Shown: one piece after another, positions 54,957 through 64,000 of the stretch
How the letters are laid out: each line of letters begins with the position of its first letter
Numbering within the stretch: position 1 is the first letter of the stretch
Source: Cellvibrionaceae bacterium
GTDB lineage: Bacteria > Pseudomonadota > Gammaproteobacteria > Pseudomonadales > Cellvibrionaceae
Direction: 5' to 3'
DNA length: 64,000 nucleotides
NCBI GenBank assembly: GCA_002707785.1
Contig: PANW01000042.1
Coordinates: 91,184 to 155,183 of the forward strand
The notes under the pieces: generated by a model
The model's database searches: none
Seen by the model: the letters and a program-made list of their open reading frames with translations, nothing else
What the model was told of the DNA's origin: nothing
Translations under genes and position numbers: made by a program

Positions 54957-54983
54957 TCAGACTTTAATCGCCTTCATAAGTTC
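54957..54983 (-). promoter_or_regulatory. Sigma-E/AlgU promoter of rpoE-mucABCD
   Basis: On the minus strand GAACTT (54983-54978), 16-bp spacer, TCTGA (54961-54957): an exact match to the AlgU/RpoE consensus. It gives a 5' untranslated leader of about 120 nt to the rpoE ATG. The same 387-bp divergent region (54825-55211) must also hold the nadB promoter, which I cannot place. Confidence 0.88.
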
Positions 54984-55211
54984 AGCGATCATAGCAAATC
55001 TGAACACCTTTCCGAAAAATCGAGCGCCGGCAGAGCAATTTGCCTAATTATGACTCAAAACAGCATGCAGCCTAGTCTGTAATGCCTAACGAAGAGACAC
55101 AAATGGCAATACCGTCACCGCTCATGCATGTATATACTACCCAACTTTTGCGAGCAAGCTGCAGTTACAGCTGCCGAGCTAGATCAGCACAGTTAGCGAT
55201 ATGGAATTATT

Positions 55212-56831
55212 ATGAGTAGTCACCACCAACATGATGTTTTGATAATTGGCAGCGGGGCGGCAGGTTTGACCTTGGCGCTCAGCCTCGCCGAGCAAGCAAA
55301 GGTGGCAGTACTCAGTAAAGGCGCCCTCAATGAAGGCTCCACATGGTTCGCGCAAGGCGGTATAGCGGCTGTGCTTGACGATAATGACACCACTGAAGCT
55401 CACGTCGAAGATACTCTAAATGCTGGCGCCGGGCTATGCCATGAAGACAGCGTGCGCTTTACCGTGGAACGCGGCGAAAAAGCCATTCAATGGCTCATCG
55501 ATCAAGGCGTCAGCTTCACCAAAAACCACGACAATCCCGACTATCACTTGACCAAAGAAGGTGGACACAGTCACAGGCGCATCATTCACAGCGCTGACGC
55601 CACCGGCAAAGCGGTACACAGCACCCTAATTGAAAAGGTTACCGCCTCCCCCAATATCGAGATTTTCGAGCACCACATCGCCGTAGACCTGATTACTGAA
55701 CCGGACACGTCAACGGGCAAAGTGCGCTGTTCAGGTGGCTACGTTTACAATCGGAATGCCAATACCGTCGACGTATTTCAAGCCAAAGCTGTCATCTTGG
55801 CAACCGGCGGCGCGAGCAAGGTCTATCTCTATTCGAGCAACCCCGATAGCGCCAGCGGCGACGGCATTGCCATGGCTTGGCGAGCCGGCTGCCGCATCGC
55901 CAACATGGAATTTAATCAATTTCCCCCCACCTGCCTCTATCACCCAAAGGCCGGTTCGTTTCTGGTTACTGAAGCCCTCCGCGGAGAAGGCGCACACTTA
56001 AAGCTACCAAATGGCGAACGCTTCATGCAGCGCTTTGACGAGCGAAAAGAATTGGCGCCGAGAGACATAGTGGCACGAGCTATCGATCACGAGATGAAAC
56101 GCCTCGGCAGCGACTGCCTTTACCTCGATATCAGCCACAAGCCCAAAGCATTCATCAGCGAGCACTTTCCCAACGTTAAAGCTCGCTGCCTCGAGTTCGG
56201 CATCGACATTACCGAACAGCCCATCCCGGTGGTGCCCGCTGCGCACTATACCTGTGGCGGCATCGTCGTTAACAAGCAAGGCCAAACCGATCTAGACCAG
56301 CTCTACGCCATCGGCGAAACCTCTTTCACCGGTTTGCATGGCGCCAACCGCATGGCCAGCAACTCCTTACTCGAGTGTATTGTCTACGCCCAGGCTGCCG
56401 CTGAGAGCATCCAAGAAAATCTCAACGACATAGTAACGCCCTCTCCTGCTGCTGGCTGGGATGCATCGCGAGTCACCAATTCCGATGAAGACGTTGTCAT
56501 TTCGCATAACTGGGACGAACTAAGGCGTTTCATGTGGGACTATGTAGGCATCGTCAGAACTCGAAAACGTCTGGAGCGTGCGACCCACAGAATCAAACTT
56601 TTGCAAAAAGAGATTCAGGAGTATTACAGCAACTATCAAGTAGGCAACGACTTGATCGAATTGCGCAACTTGGCCATGGTGGCAGAACTGATTATTCGCT
56701 CAGCAATGCAGAGAAAGGAAAGTCGAGGACTGCATTACTCGCTGGACTACCCCAACACATCTGGTGTTGCGAGAGATACTATCCTAGTGCCGACAAACTT
56801 CGCCGCTCAAGAGATTTTCGTGCGCAGCTAG
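55212..56831 (+). CDS. nadB: L-aspartate oxidase (NadB)
   Basis: A 539-residue FAD enzyme that oxidises L-aspartate to iminoaspartate, the first step of de novo NAD synthesis. FAD dinucleotide loop [20 protein letters not shown] (about 9-28), [20 protein letters not shown], active-site stretch [19 protein letters not shown], and [20 protein letters not shown] near residues 374-393. Length matches E. coli NadB (540). Divergent from rpoE, as in Pseudomonas and E. coli. Confidence 0.96.
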   Translation: MSSHHQHDVLIIGSGAAGLTLALSLAEQAKVAVLSKGALNEGSTWFAQGGIAAVLDDNDTTEAHVEDTLNAGAGLCHEDSVRFTVERGEKAIQWLIDQGVSFTKNHDNPDYHLTKEGGHSHRRIIHSADATGKAVHSTLIEKVTASPNIEIFEHHIAVDLITEPDTSTGKVRCSGGYVYNRNANTVDVFQAKAVILATGGASKVYLYSSNPDSASGDGIAMAWRAGCRIANMEFNQFPPTCLYHPKAGSFLVTEALRGEGAHLKLPNGERFMQRFDERKELAPRDIVARAIDHEMKRLGSDCLYLDISHKPKAFISEHFPNVKARCLEFGIDITEQPIPVVPAAHYTCGGIVVNKQGQTDLDQLYAIGETSFTGLHGANRMASNSLLECIVYAQAAAESIQENLNDIVTPSPAAGWDASRVTNSDEDVVISHNWDELRRFMWDYVGIVRTRKRLERATHRIKLLQKEIQEYYSNYQVGNDLIELRNLAMVAELIIRSAMQRKESRGLHYSLDYPNTSGVARDTILVPTNFAAQEIFVRS

Positions 56832-56928
56832 CTGATTGTAATCTGTCGGACGATCCAGCGACGCTAGTGAGCAAGAAAGAACACAACCTGCAGCAAAACA
56901 CAAACAACGACTAACGGAGGGCAACTGA

Positions 56929-57489
56929 TTAGCGGCAAAAAAGCGCGCCACTCAGTATCTTGAGCGACTCCACGCAAGCACTGTCGGGCCAGAGAAGTCG
57001 AGTCCGCCACAATTGGCCGTGGGACCGATAACGAATCAATAGAAAGTAGGGCCGCAACTCCCACAGCCCCTGAACTTCCAGCTCCCCCCGAAGATCACAA
57101 TCGAAGCCTCGCTGCCAGTGATAACGCCAAACTTCATGACTAGGTAGCCGCATACGCCGCCACCCCAGCCACGAGAACAGCATCCACACAGACCAAAAGA
57201 GTGCAGAAATCACACTTGGGGCTGTAATTTTTGAAGCAAGAACAAGAGCGGAAACCGCAATCAGCGATAGATAGACCGCCCTTTCAAGACGAGAGGATGA
57301 AAGCACAAGAAGATGCACCCGATCCAAGTTTGCCCCACTGGCAATGGAAGCAGGAGACTCCGCAGTGGAGCCGGCTTCAGCGCCGTGCACAATAACGCCC
57401 CCGCCGCGTCTGAAATCTTCATTACCACCGCCACCACAGTGGTCTTGAGAATATAACTTAGGTCGTGCTATCTGCTCCATTCTTGTCAT
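56929..57489 (-). CDS. YgfX (CptA)-like membrane protein
   Basis: A 186-residue protein with two closely spaced membrane helices in the middle (AVYLSLIAVSALVLASKIT and VISALFWSVWMLFSWLGW), then a C-terminal domain with RGELEVQGLWELRPYFLLIR, as in YgfX. The first 60 residues are Gly/Ala-rich and longer than usual; an ATG three codons in (57480) is equally possible. It overlaps sdhE by 32 bp, the standard sdhE-ygfX pairing. The family is described as affecting cell division proteins or SdhE partners, without consensus. Confidence 0.8.
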   Translation of the reverse strand: MTRMEQIARPKLYSQDHCGGGGNEDFRRGGGVIVHGAEAGSTAESPASIASGANLDRVHLLVLSSSRLERAVYLSLIAVSALVLASKITAPSVISALFWSVWMLFSWLGWRRMRLPSHEVWRYHWQRGFDCDLRGELEVQGLWELRPYFLLIRYRSHGQLWRTRLLWPDSACVESLKILSGALFCR

Positions 57490-57730
57490 TTTTCATGCCG
57501 GTATTTGCGCGGACAATCTCCACGATACGTTTGAGCTCAGGGTCTTCTGGGTCCTTACGGTGCAGAAACCACGCAAACATATCCTGATCTTCGCTATCCA
57601 GCATTGCCCAATAGCGCTCTTTATCATCCTGAGGCAGGCCTTCATAAACATTTTCTAAAAATGGCAACAACACCAGATCCAGCTCTAACATGCCGCGACG
57701 ACTCGCCCAAAACAAACGATTTCTGTCCAT
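57458..57730 (-). CDS. sdhE: SdhE, FAD assembly factor
   Basis: A 90-residue cytoplasmic protein that helps insert FAD covalently into succinate dehydrogenase SdhA. The RGxxELD motif is present (RRGMLELDLVL, about 11-21), followed by YWAMLDSEDQDMFAWFLHRK. Divergent from ygfZ across 140 bp, as in E. coli. Confidence 0.93.
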   Translation of the reverse strand: MDRNRLFWASRRGMLELDLVLLPFLENVYEGLPQDDKERYWAMLDSEDQDMFAWFLHRKDPEDPELKRIVEIVRANTGMKNDKNGADSTT

Positions 57731-57870
57731 GCTCCACTCTACCTACTATCAGTTTGAAAATCGGCGGCATTATAGCGGCGCCAGCGAGCAGCAGCGAGTT
57801 ATTGTTGCAAATTCTTGTGGTAAGCTTGCCGAATGTACGTCTCAACACCTTTCAAGAGCACCAGTGATTC

Positions 57871-58770
57871 ATGAGCGCAACCGACACAAACCCCACCCAA
57901 TTAATCCATTTCGGTTTACTACAAATACAGGGCCCAGATGCCGTAAAGTTCCTCCAAGGCCAAGCCACCTGCGACGTCGAAAAACTAGCAATCGGGGACT
58001 CGTGTCACGGCGCTCACTGCACCGCCAAAGGCCGCATGATTGGCAATTTTGATCTCGCCAAGCTCAACGACCAGACACTCTGGCTGAAAACACCTGCGGA
58101 TAATCTTGCGCCACTGATGCAATCACTCGCTAAATACATCGTTTTTTCTAAAGCCGATATTATCGACATCAGTGCCGACCATGAGATCTTGGAACTCTCT
58201 GATGGTGACATCGAAGCTCATTTGCAGGCACTGACAACGAGTGACACCACCACCAACACTAGCGTCACAATCAGACAGAGCCAAGAGCGGTTAGAGCTCT
58301 GGTGCCCCAGCAACATCGAGCTGCCGAACAGTCTCGCTATCGCCACACCAGCCATTAGCTGGCTCAGCAGCATCCGCGCAGGCAAAGGCTGGATAACTCA
58401 AGCCACTAGCGATCAATTTTTACCCCAAGATCTGAACCTTCAAACAGATGCGATAAACGGCATTAGTTTCACCAAAGGCTGCTATACCGGTCAAGAGATC
58501 GTCGCCAGAATGCACTACAAAGGAAAACTAAAAAGGCATCTTTACCACTTTCGCCTGAACTCGTCTCAAGAAATTGCGCCCGGCGCCGAACTCCAAACGG
58601 TAGCCGGTAAAAAGAGCGTGGGCTCAGTAATCAATGTCGCCAACAGCGAACTAGGTTGCGATATATTAGCGGTCACCACAGAGGCGGCGATCAGTGATGA
58701 ACAATTATCTGTCAACGGCAACGAACTGCAGCTGATGCCGCTCGCCTATGCTATAACTAGTGAGGCTTGA
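57871..58770 (+). CDS. ygfZ: YgfZ/GcvT-like folate-binding protein
   Basis: A 299-residue protein needed with folate for repair or assembly of some Fe-S enzymes. The defining motif KGCYTGQEIVARMHYKGKLK (Cys essential in E. coli) lies at about residues 203-222; LQGQATCDVEKL and GAHCTAKGRMIGNFDL are at the start. The tetrahydrofolate site is typical of the GcvT fold. Divergent from sdhE. Confidence 0.93.
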   Translation: MSATDTNPTQLIHFGLLQIQGPDAVKFLQGQATCDVEKLAIGDSCHGAHCTAKGRMIGNFDLAKLNDQTLWLKTPADNLAPLMQSLAKYIVFSKADIIDISADHEILELSDGDIEAHLQALTTSDTTTNTSVTIRQSQERLELWCPSNIELPNSLAIATPAISWLSSIRAGKGWITQATSDQFLPQDLNLQTDAINGISFTKGCYTGQEIVARMHYKGKLKRHLYHFRLNSSQEIAPGAELQTVAGKKSVGSVINVANSELGCDILAVTTEAAISDEQLSVNGNELQLMPLAYAITSEA

Positions 58771-58874
58771 CCGAGAGCGATCAACACACTGTACTGCCCA
58801 CTACCTAAAGCACAATATTGCGCCTCCACCCTAAACGGGGAGCGCCAGCCCTTTAGATCAAATAGGAAGTAACT

Positions 58875-59705
58875 ATGAATCAAATCGTCGATCAAGTGCG
58901 ACAAGAGCTGCTTAGCGCCATTGATTCAGACAAGCTAGTTCTGCCCACCCTGCCGGAAGCGGCCCTACGGGTGAGAGAAATCGCCGAAGATCCCGACGCC
59001 AGCATTGCACAGCTGGTAGACGTTATCGGCAACGACGCAGCCCTTACCGCCCGCATCATCAAGGTAGCCAACAGCCCACTGCTGAGGGCGCCGAATGAAA
59101 TTGAAAGCCTTAATATGGCACTGATGCGCCTAGGCATGGAATACACCTGTAACATCGCCACAGGCCTAGCCATGGAGCAAATGTTCCAGGCCACCTCAGA
59201 CATGGTCGACAAGCGCTTGCGCGAGATTTGGAACCGCTCCAGTGAAATTGCCGGTATTTGTCACGTCTTATGTAAACATCGAACCAATTTGCGACCCGAC
59301 CAAGCGACTCTAGCAGGCCTAATCCATAAGATTGGCGCACTGCCCATCCTAACCTACGCAGAAGATCATCCGCACTTGCTAAAAGACAGTATCACCTTGG
59401 ACAAGGTCATCGATGCCCTGCAGGGACAGATTGGGGATCGTATTCTCCAGAGCTGGGAATTCCCAGAGGAACTGCGACGGGTTCCTAGCCAACACATGGA
59501 TTTCTCTAGAGCATCTGAAAGCGCCGACTACTCGGACATTGTGACTGTCGCTATGCTACAAAGCCACATGGGCACAGATCATTATCTCGCTGAAGTTGAC
59601 TACAGCAGCGTCACCTCATTCGGCCGTCTCGGCCTAGAAGCCGACGAACCGGAAGAAGAGGATCTAAGCGCCGATATGGAAGCCGCCCTGCAGCTGCTTT
59701 CTTAG
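58875..59705 (+). CDS. HDOD domain protein
   Basis: A 276-residue signalling protein with one HDOD domain: LPTLPEAALRVREIAEDPDA (about 23-42), GNDAALTARIIKVANSPLL and TLAGLIHKIGALPILTY. In HDOD domains the catalytic His-Asp of the HD family is lost (here GLIHKIG). Such proteins often link c-di-GMP or stress signals to motility. AGGAAGT precedes the ATG; a terminator follows. Confidence 0.88.
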   Translation: MNQIVDQVRQELLSAIDSDKLVLPTLPEAALRVREIAEDPDASIAQLVDVIGNDAALTARIIKVANSPLLRAPNEIESLNMALMRLGMEYTCNIATGLAMEQMFQATSDMVDKRLREIWNRSSEIAGICHVLCKHRTNLRPDQATLAGLIHKIGALPILTYAEDHPHLLKDSITLDKVIDALQGQIGDRILQSWEFPEELRRVPSQHMDFSRASESADYSDIVTVAMLQSHMGTDHYLAEVDYSSVTSFGRLGLEADEPEEEDLSADMEAALQLLS

Positions 59706-59737
59706 TCAGCAGCCAATGCTCCCCTGAGTCATATCAC

Positions 59738-59760
59738 AAGCCGACTAACGTCGGCTTTTT
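59738..59760 (+). terminator. Intrinsic terminator after HDOD gene
   Basis: AAGCCGAC (59738-59745), loop TAAC, GTCGGCTT (59750-59757), T tract 59756-59760. The minus-strand side is also a plausible end for ung. Confidence 0.9.
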
Positions 59761-59772
59761 CACGCCTAAGAA

Positions 59773-60480
59773 CTAAAGATCTAACGCCTGCTGTGGATCT
59801 GTGAGCGACCAATCGATCGCCTCCAATCCCTGTGACTCCAGATAACCATTGGCGGCGGAAAAATGTCCATTGCCAAGGAAGCCTCGGTGCGCAGAAAAAG
59901 GCGACGGGTGCGCGGACTCCAGCACACAGTGCTTAGCGCGATCAATCACTCGCCCTTTCTTTTGCGCGTAACTCCCCCACAGCATGAAGACAATGCCTTC
60001 GCGCTGTTGACTCAGCTGCGCCACTACCTCATCCGTAAACTCTTCCCACCCCTGCCCCTGGTGGGAGCCCGCTTGAGAATGCTCTACCGTCAAAATGGAG
60101 TTGAGTAACAGCACTCCTCGTTGCGACCACTCATCCAAGCAGCCATGCGAAGGCGTTGCCAACCCCAAATCTTGATTGATTTCCTTATAAATATTGCGCA
60201 ACGACGGAGGGATTTTTTCGCCCACCGGCACCGAGAAACTCAGCCCATGCGCCTGCCCTGAGCCGTGGTAAGGATCCTGCCCGAGAATAACTACTTTTAC
60301 CGCCTTAAACGCGGTTGCCTCGAAGGCATTGAAGACCTCAGATTGCGCCGGATAGATCACCTTGCCGGCCTCGGCTTCAGCAGCCAAAAACGCACTTAAT
60401 TGCTGACTCGTTTCAGCTTGGATAATCTTTCCCAGTGGTCCGGCCCAAGAACGTGGCAAGCTATCAAAGATGGAATTCAT
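59773..60480 (-). CDS. ung: Uracil-DNA glycosylase (family 1)
   Basis: A 235-residue enzyme that removes uracil from DNA. Catalytic Asp in GQDPYHGSGQAHGLSFSVP (about 66-84), Leu-intercalation/His motif HPSPFSAHRGFLGNGHFS (about 191-208), and WSQRGVLLLNSILTVEHSQA. Length and motifs are complete. Convergent with the HDOD gene. Confidence 0.96.
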   Translation of the reverse strand: MNSIFDSLPRSWAGPLGKIIQAETSQQLSAFLAAEAEAGKVIYPAQSEVFNAFEATAFKAVKVVILGQDPYHGSGQAHGLSFSVPVGEKIPPSLRNIYKEINQDLGLATPSHGCLDEWSQRGVLLLNSILTVEHSQAGSHQGQGWEEFTDEVVAQLSQQREGIVFMLWGSYAQKKGRVIDRAKHCVLESAHPSPFSAHRGFLGNGHFSAANGYLESQGLEAIDWSLTDPQQALDL

Positions 60481-60678
60481 ACCATTACCGTTTACTCGAA
60501 AGCAGACATCTTACTGTATTGTTCAGGAATACTCTCATGGAGATCATCATGGGAATTGCGGGACACGAGATACAAACCCAAAATAACAGATACGATTTGC
60601 TCGCTGTCTCGTATCATATTCAATATCGGTGAGGTAAAATGCTGCCTCCCAAGAATTCAATCATGCCCACCCCCTCCT

Positions 60679-61512
60679 ATGCTCTTATTTGTAGACAATT
60701 TGACCAATGTGGATTTTAGCTACCTACACCCTGAACGCGGATTACTCGGGGAAACCTGGCTTGCCAGCACCCAAATGAAGGGTGCACTGGATCATCAAGG
60801 CATGGTCTGTGACTTTGGTATCGTCAAGAAAACCCTGCGCAATTGGTTGGACACGGAACTCGATCATCGACTCGCGATTCCCTGCCAATCAAAACAGCTG
60901 ACGGTGAAGCAACACCAAGGGCAAATAGACTTGGTCTGGCAGTATGGAGGGCGTAAACTCACGTGCTCAGCACCTTCCGACGCGATCGCTCTAGTGGACA
61001 GCGAAACCATCACTGCAGAGTCGGTCAGCCAATGGGCCATCACAAGACTAAAGCAACATCTGCCCGAGAGCATTGATCAACTCAATCTAGAATTTGACTG
61101 CGAAGCCATCTCTGGAGACTTCTACCATTACAGTCACGGACTCAAGAAACACGATGGCAACTGCCAGCGTATTGCTCATGGCCACCGCTCACAAATACGT
61201 ATTTGGCAAGATCAACAGCCCTCACCAGAACTTGAGGCGCAATGGGCGCAGACATTCAAAGACATCTACATCGGCACCCGAGAAGACATCGTCAAACACA
61301 ACGAAACATCAATTACCTTCGCCTATACGACTTCTCAAGGCGACTTCGAACTTACGATGCCCGCCGATGACTGCTACTTAATCGATACCGACACTACGGT
61401 TGAGCTGATAGCACAGCACATCACTGAGACTTTAAAAAGCGAATACCCCGAGCGGGAATTCACCGTCAAAGCTTATGAAGGCGCCGGCAAAGGCGCGCTG
61501 GTCAGCCGTTAG
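60679..61512 (+). CDS. Two-domain 6-carboxytetrahydropterin synthase-family (QueD-like) protein
   Basis: A 277-residue protein, double the size of QueD. Residues 1-130: DFSYLHPERGLLGETWLAST and MVCDFGIVKKTLRNWLDTEL, typical of the 6-pyruvoyl-tetrahydropterin synthase fold. The second half has FYHYSHGLKKHDGNCQRIAH, continuing GHRSQIRIW, where His residues would bind zinc. Reaction in QueD: dihydroneopterin triphosphate to 6-carboxytetrahydropterin (queuosine/deazapurine pathway); the two-domain type is not characterised. ATG 60679 lacks a good ribosome site, and earlier in-frame starts give an unlikely N-terminus. Confidence 0.8.
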   Translation: MLLFVDNLTNVDFSYLHPERGLLGETWLASTQMKGALDHQGMVCDFGIVKKTLRNWLDTELDHRLAIPCQSKQLTVKQHQGQIDLVWQYGGRKLTCSAPSDAIALVDSETITAESVSQWAITRLKQHLPESIDQLNLEFDCEAISGDFYHYSHGLKKHDGNCQRIAHGHRSQIRIWQDQQPSPELEAQWAQTFKDIYIGTREDIVKHNETSITFAYTTSQGDFELTMPADDCYLIDTDTTVELIAQHITETLKSEYPEREFTVKAYEGAGKGALVSR

Positions 61513-61568
61513 TTAAACCCAATAATCTCCGGGTGTTTCGCACACCCAAACTTCTTCGAGGACTCACA

Positions 61569-64000
61569 TTGTCAGACTTCATTACAGGACAACGCTGGAT
61601 CAGCAACACGGAAGCCGAACTCGGACTGGGCATTGTCAGCGACACCGATCACCGCTTTGTCACCATCAGTTTTCCCGCAGCCGGCGAGCAGAGGGTTTAC
61701 GCAAAAAACAACGCGCCTTTGACCAGAGTCCAATACCGAGTCGGGGAAACCATTAAAGACCTCGACGGCAATAGCCTGAGCATTGAATCTGTAACCGAAG
61801 ACGAGGGATACCTCTCCTACCACGGCAAGAACGATGCAGCGGAAGCCATCAGCTGGGGCGAAATCGAGCTGGACTGCTTCGTACAATTTAATAAACCACA
61901 AGATCGGCTTTTCGCCGGACAGATCGACAAAATTCGCGACTTCCGCTTGCGCCATCAAACCTTACAGCAACAGCAAAAACTCGCCGGCCTAAAAACCACC
62001 GGCCTCATAGGTCCGCGTGTGCAACTGCTGGATCATCAGCTCTACATCGCACATGAAGTGGGACAACGCTTTTCTCCTCGCGTATTGTTAGCAGACGAGG
62101 TTGGCCTTGGAAAGACCATTGAAGCTGGATTGATCATCCACCAACAGCTGCAAAAGGGATTGAGCCAACGAGTACTCATCGCCGTACCAGACTCCCTAAC
62201 CCATCAATGGCTAGTGGAGATGTTGCGTCGTTTTAACTTGAGCTTCACTCTGCTGGACGAAGAACGCTGCCAAGCTCTGGAAGATACTTCCAGCGAAGAC
62301 GATTATCTGCTCGAAGAAGAAACACTTGATATCGAACAGGAACTCTTTGGAAATAACCCATTTGATAGTGCACAACTGGTACTGTGCAGCCTGCCGCTCT
62401 TGACAGAGAATCCCGAACGTTTGTCACAAGCATTGGAATGTGACTGGGATCTTCTCGTCGTCGATGAAGCCCACCACCTGAATTGGCACCCAACTGAACC
62501 CTGCCCTGCCTATCAAAGCGTCGAGGAACTAGCCCGAGTCGCGCGCGGATTATTACTTCTAACGGCCACCCCAGAACAACTCGGATTGGACAGCCACTTT
62601 GCGCGATTGCGACTGCTCGATCCCGATCGCTATTTCGACCTGGAAACGTTCAAAGAAGAACAGAATCAGTTCCAAACCGTCAATGAATTGGTACAACGTA
62701 TTCAGTCCGACGAACCCTCCGCGGCACTACTCGACGACTCACTGTTCAGCGATGCCATTCAAGACAAACTAGGTCAGTCTGCACTAGACGCCTTGTCAGA
62801 CGACTCCGACGGAGCCCGCCAATCCATAGTCAATCGTCTACTCGATTGCCATGGCACAGGCCGCGTTTTGTTTCGTAACACCCGAGCCGGTGTGACCGGG
62901 TTTCCAGAGCGTCAACTGCATCAGCACTCACTCGAACAAACTGACGAGCCCCCCCTATCCTTCTCCGATGCCGAGCGCGTAACCTGGCTGACTCAATGGC
63001 TCAAGCAACACCGCAACGAGAAAGTCCTCATTATCTGCTCTTCAGCGGAGACGGCTCTTGATCTAGAGACTCACCTCAATCTCCGAGGGGGCGTCCGCTC
63101 AGCTGTTTTTTACGAAGGTTTGAGTCTCATTGAACGAGACCGAGCAGCCGCCTATTTTGCCGACCTCGAGGACGGCGCCCAGGTACTGGTCTGCAGTGAG
63201 ATCGGCAGTGAGGGCCGGAACTTTCAGTTCGCCCATCACTTGATTATGTTTGATCTACCTCTCAATCCCGATCTGATCGAGCAACGTATCGGTCGCCTTG
63301 ATCGGATTGGGCAAACACAAACCGTCAACATCCACGTCCCCTTTCTCAAAGATAGCCGTGAAGAACACCTGCTGGATTGGTACCATCAAGGACTCAACTG
63401 CTTTGAACGCGTTTGCCCAGTAGGCCAAGCAATCTTTGAAGAGTTTGCGGATGATCTATTAGACGCACTCGAAAACCCGACTCAGCTACCACAACTGATC
63501 GAGAGAACTCGCACAAAAACCGAATCTATTCTCGAAGACTTAAAACTAGGACGCGATCGTTTGCTAGAGCTAAATTCGTGCAAACACGAGATTTCTAATC
63601 TGCTCGTTGAGGAACTTGAAGCCCTAGACGACGAGTCGACTCTGGCCAACTACATGAATAGCGCGTTTGATATTTATGGCGTCGACCACGACCGTCACAG
63701 CGAAGATGCCTTTGTCGCACACCCTTCAGATCACATGCAAACGCAACACTTTCCAGGTCTTCCGGACGAGGGCATTACCGCCACCTACAATCGTCAGCAA
63801 GCGCTGAGCCGTGAAGACATGCACTACCTGACGTGGGAGCATCCTATGGTCAGTGGGGTGATGGACATGATATTGAGCAGTGACCGCGGCAACACCGCGA
63901 TCTGCACGATAAAGCTACCGCCACTAAAACCCGGCAGCCTACTAATCGAAGGCCTGTTCCAATTCAATTGCCCGGGCCCTAAGTCTCTTCAGCTGCAACG
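61569..64000 (+). CDS. rapA: RapA, RNA polymerase-associated SWI2/SNF2 ATPase, 3'-truncated by window edge
   Basis: The frame runs off the right edge; 810 codons are present of about 950 expected. It starts at TTG 61569 behind CGAGGA, giving LSDFITGQRWISNTEAELGL, which matches the RapA N-terminus (GQRWISDTESELGLG in E. coli). Walker A is LADEVGLGKTIEAG, DExx box VVDEAHHLNW, LLTATPEQLG, and the second half has CSEIGSEGRNFQFAHHLIMF and QRIGRLDRIGQ. RapA binds RNA polymerase and uses ATP to recycle it after transcription. Confidence 0.95.
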   Translation, partial: MSDFITGQRWISNTEAELGLGIVSDTDHRFVTISFPAAGEQRVYAKNNAPLTRVQYRVGETIKDLDGNSLSIESVTEDEGYLSYHGKNDAAEAISWGEIELDCFVQFNKPQDRLFAGQIDKIRDFRLRHQTLQQQQKLAGLKTTGLIGPRVQLLDHQLYIAHEVGQRFSPRVLLADEVGLGKTIEAGLIIHQQLQKGLSQRVLIAVPDSLTHQWLVEMLRRFNLSFTLLDEERCQALEDTSSEDDYLLEEETLDIEQELFGNNPFDSAQLVLCSLPLLTENPERLSQALECDWDLLVVDEAHHLNWHPTEPCPAYQSVEELARVARGLLLLTATPEQLGLDSHFARLRLLDPDRYFDLETFKEEQNQFQTVNELVQRIQSDEPSAALLDDSLFSDAIQDKLGQSALDALSDDSDGARQSIVNRLLDCHGTGRVLFRNTRAGVTGFPERQLHQHSLEQTDEPPLSFSDAERVTWLTQWLKQHRNEKVLIICSSAETALDLETHLNLRGGVRSAVFYEGLSLIERDRAAAYFADLEDGAQVLVCSEIGSEGRNFQFAHHLIMFDLPLNPDLIEQRIGRLDRIGQTQTVNIHVPFLKDSREEHLLDWYHQGLNCFERVCPVGQAIFEEFADDLLDALENPTQLPQLIERTRTKTESILEDLKLGRDRLLELNSCKHEISNLLVEELEALDDESTLANYMNSAFDIYGVDHDRHSEDAFVAHPSDHMQTQHFPGLPDEGITATYNRQQALSREDMHYLTWEHPMVSGVMDMILSSDRGNTAICTIKLPPLKPGSLLIEGLFQFNCPGPKSLQLQ

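Noticed and set aside
60400-60678. N-terminal extension of the QueD-like gene
   Set aside because: The extra 93 codons overlap the ung start on the other strand and show no domain; the family's N-terminus begins at 60679.

Overview
This 64 kb window looks like chromosomal DNA of a moderate-GC, free-living, probably marine gammaproteobacterium of the Pseudomonas/Cellvibrio side of the class. The main evidence is one long minus-strand housekeeping block in the order rpoE(algU)-mucA-mucB-mucC-mucD-lepA-lepB-DUF4845-rnc-era-recO-acpS, with nadB divergent from rpoE. It also carries sdhE/ygfX divergent from ygfZ, cmoA-cmoB, cpxRA, radD, rapA, and several c-di-GMP genes. I saw no transposase, phage gene, CRISPR array, rRNA or tRNA. 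Both edges cut genes: an acyl-CoA carboxylase carboxyltransferase on the left and rapA on the right.

Layout. 1-13.4 kb: scattered metabolic and signalling genes (carboxyltransferase, MgtC-like protein, SCP2-thiolase-like protein, CvfB-like S1 protein, DUF1415, DUF2147, PilZ, diguanylate cyclase, DUF1295, CBS-pair protein, PrpE-like acyl-CoA synthetase, DUF3014). 13.6-24.3 kb: a coiled-coil protein with internal repeats, a lipase-like hydrolase, radD, two small unknown proteins, an orphan periplasmic binding protein, a second-type elongation factor G, a 7TM diguanylate cyclase and arfB. 24.4-34.5 kb: an iron-type TonB cluster, described below. 34.5-36.9 kb: a soluble histidine kinase and a receiver-TPR protein. 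37-44.2 kb: cmoAB, fldB, cpxRA with a CpxR box, a CbiM-like permease and a third diguanylate cyclase. 44.2-55 kb: the rpoE-to-acpS block. 55.2-64 kb: nadB, ygfX/sdhE, ygfZ, an HDOD protein, ung, a 6-carboxytetrahydropterin synthase-family protein and rapA.

The most interesting part is 24.4-34.5 kb. A Fur-box-controlled TonB-dependent receptor (plus strand) and a degenerate MazG-like protein face a minus-strand operon tonB-exbB-exbD-(MotA/TolQ/ExbB)-DUF2149-CobN-like. The CobN-like protein (1376 aa) has a signal peptide and a C-terminal membrane anchor, so it should act in the periplasm and not in cobalamin synthesis. The arrangement resembles the HmuS-type heme/tetrapyrrole operons known from Bacteroidota. 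The second ExbB-like/DUF2149 pair looks like a proton-driven stator that may power the chelatase, in place of the AAA+ ATPase used by cytoplasmic chelatases. A Fur-box-like sequence overlaps a good sigma70 promoter whose predicted start coincides with the tonB ATG, suggesting a leaderless, iron-repressed mRNA.

Other regulatory signals visible directly: a near-perfect sigma-E/AlgU promoter in front of rpoE; a perfect CpxR box between cpxRA and a small divergent reading frame that ends in a structured, U-tailed terminator; and an 11-bp perfect inverted repeat upstream of the mgtC-like gene.
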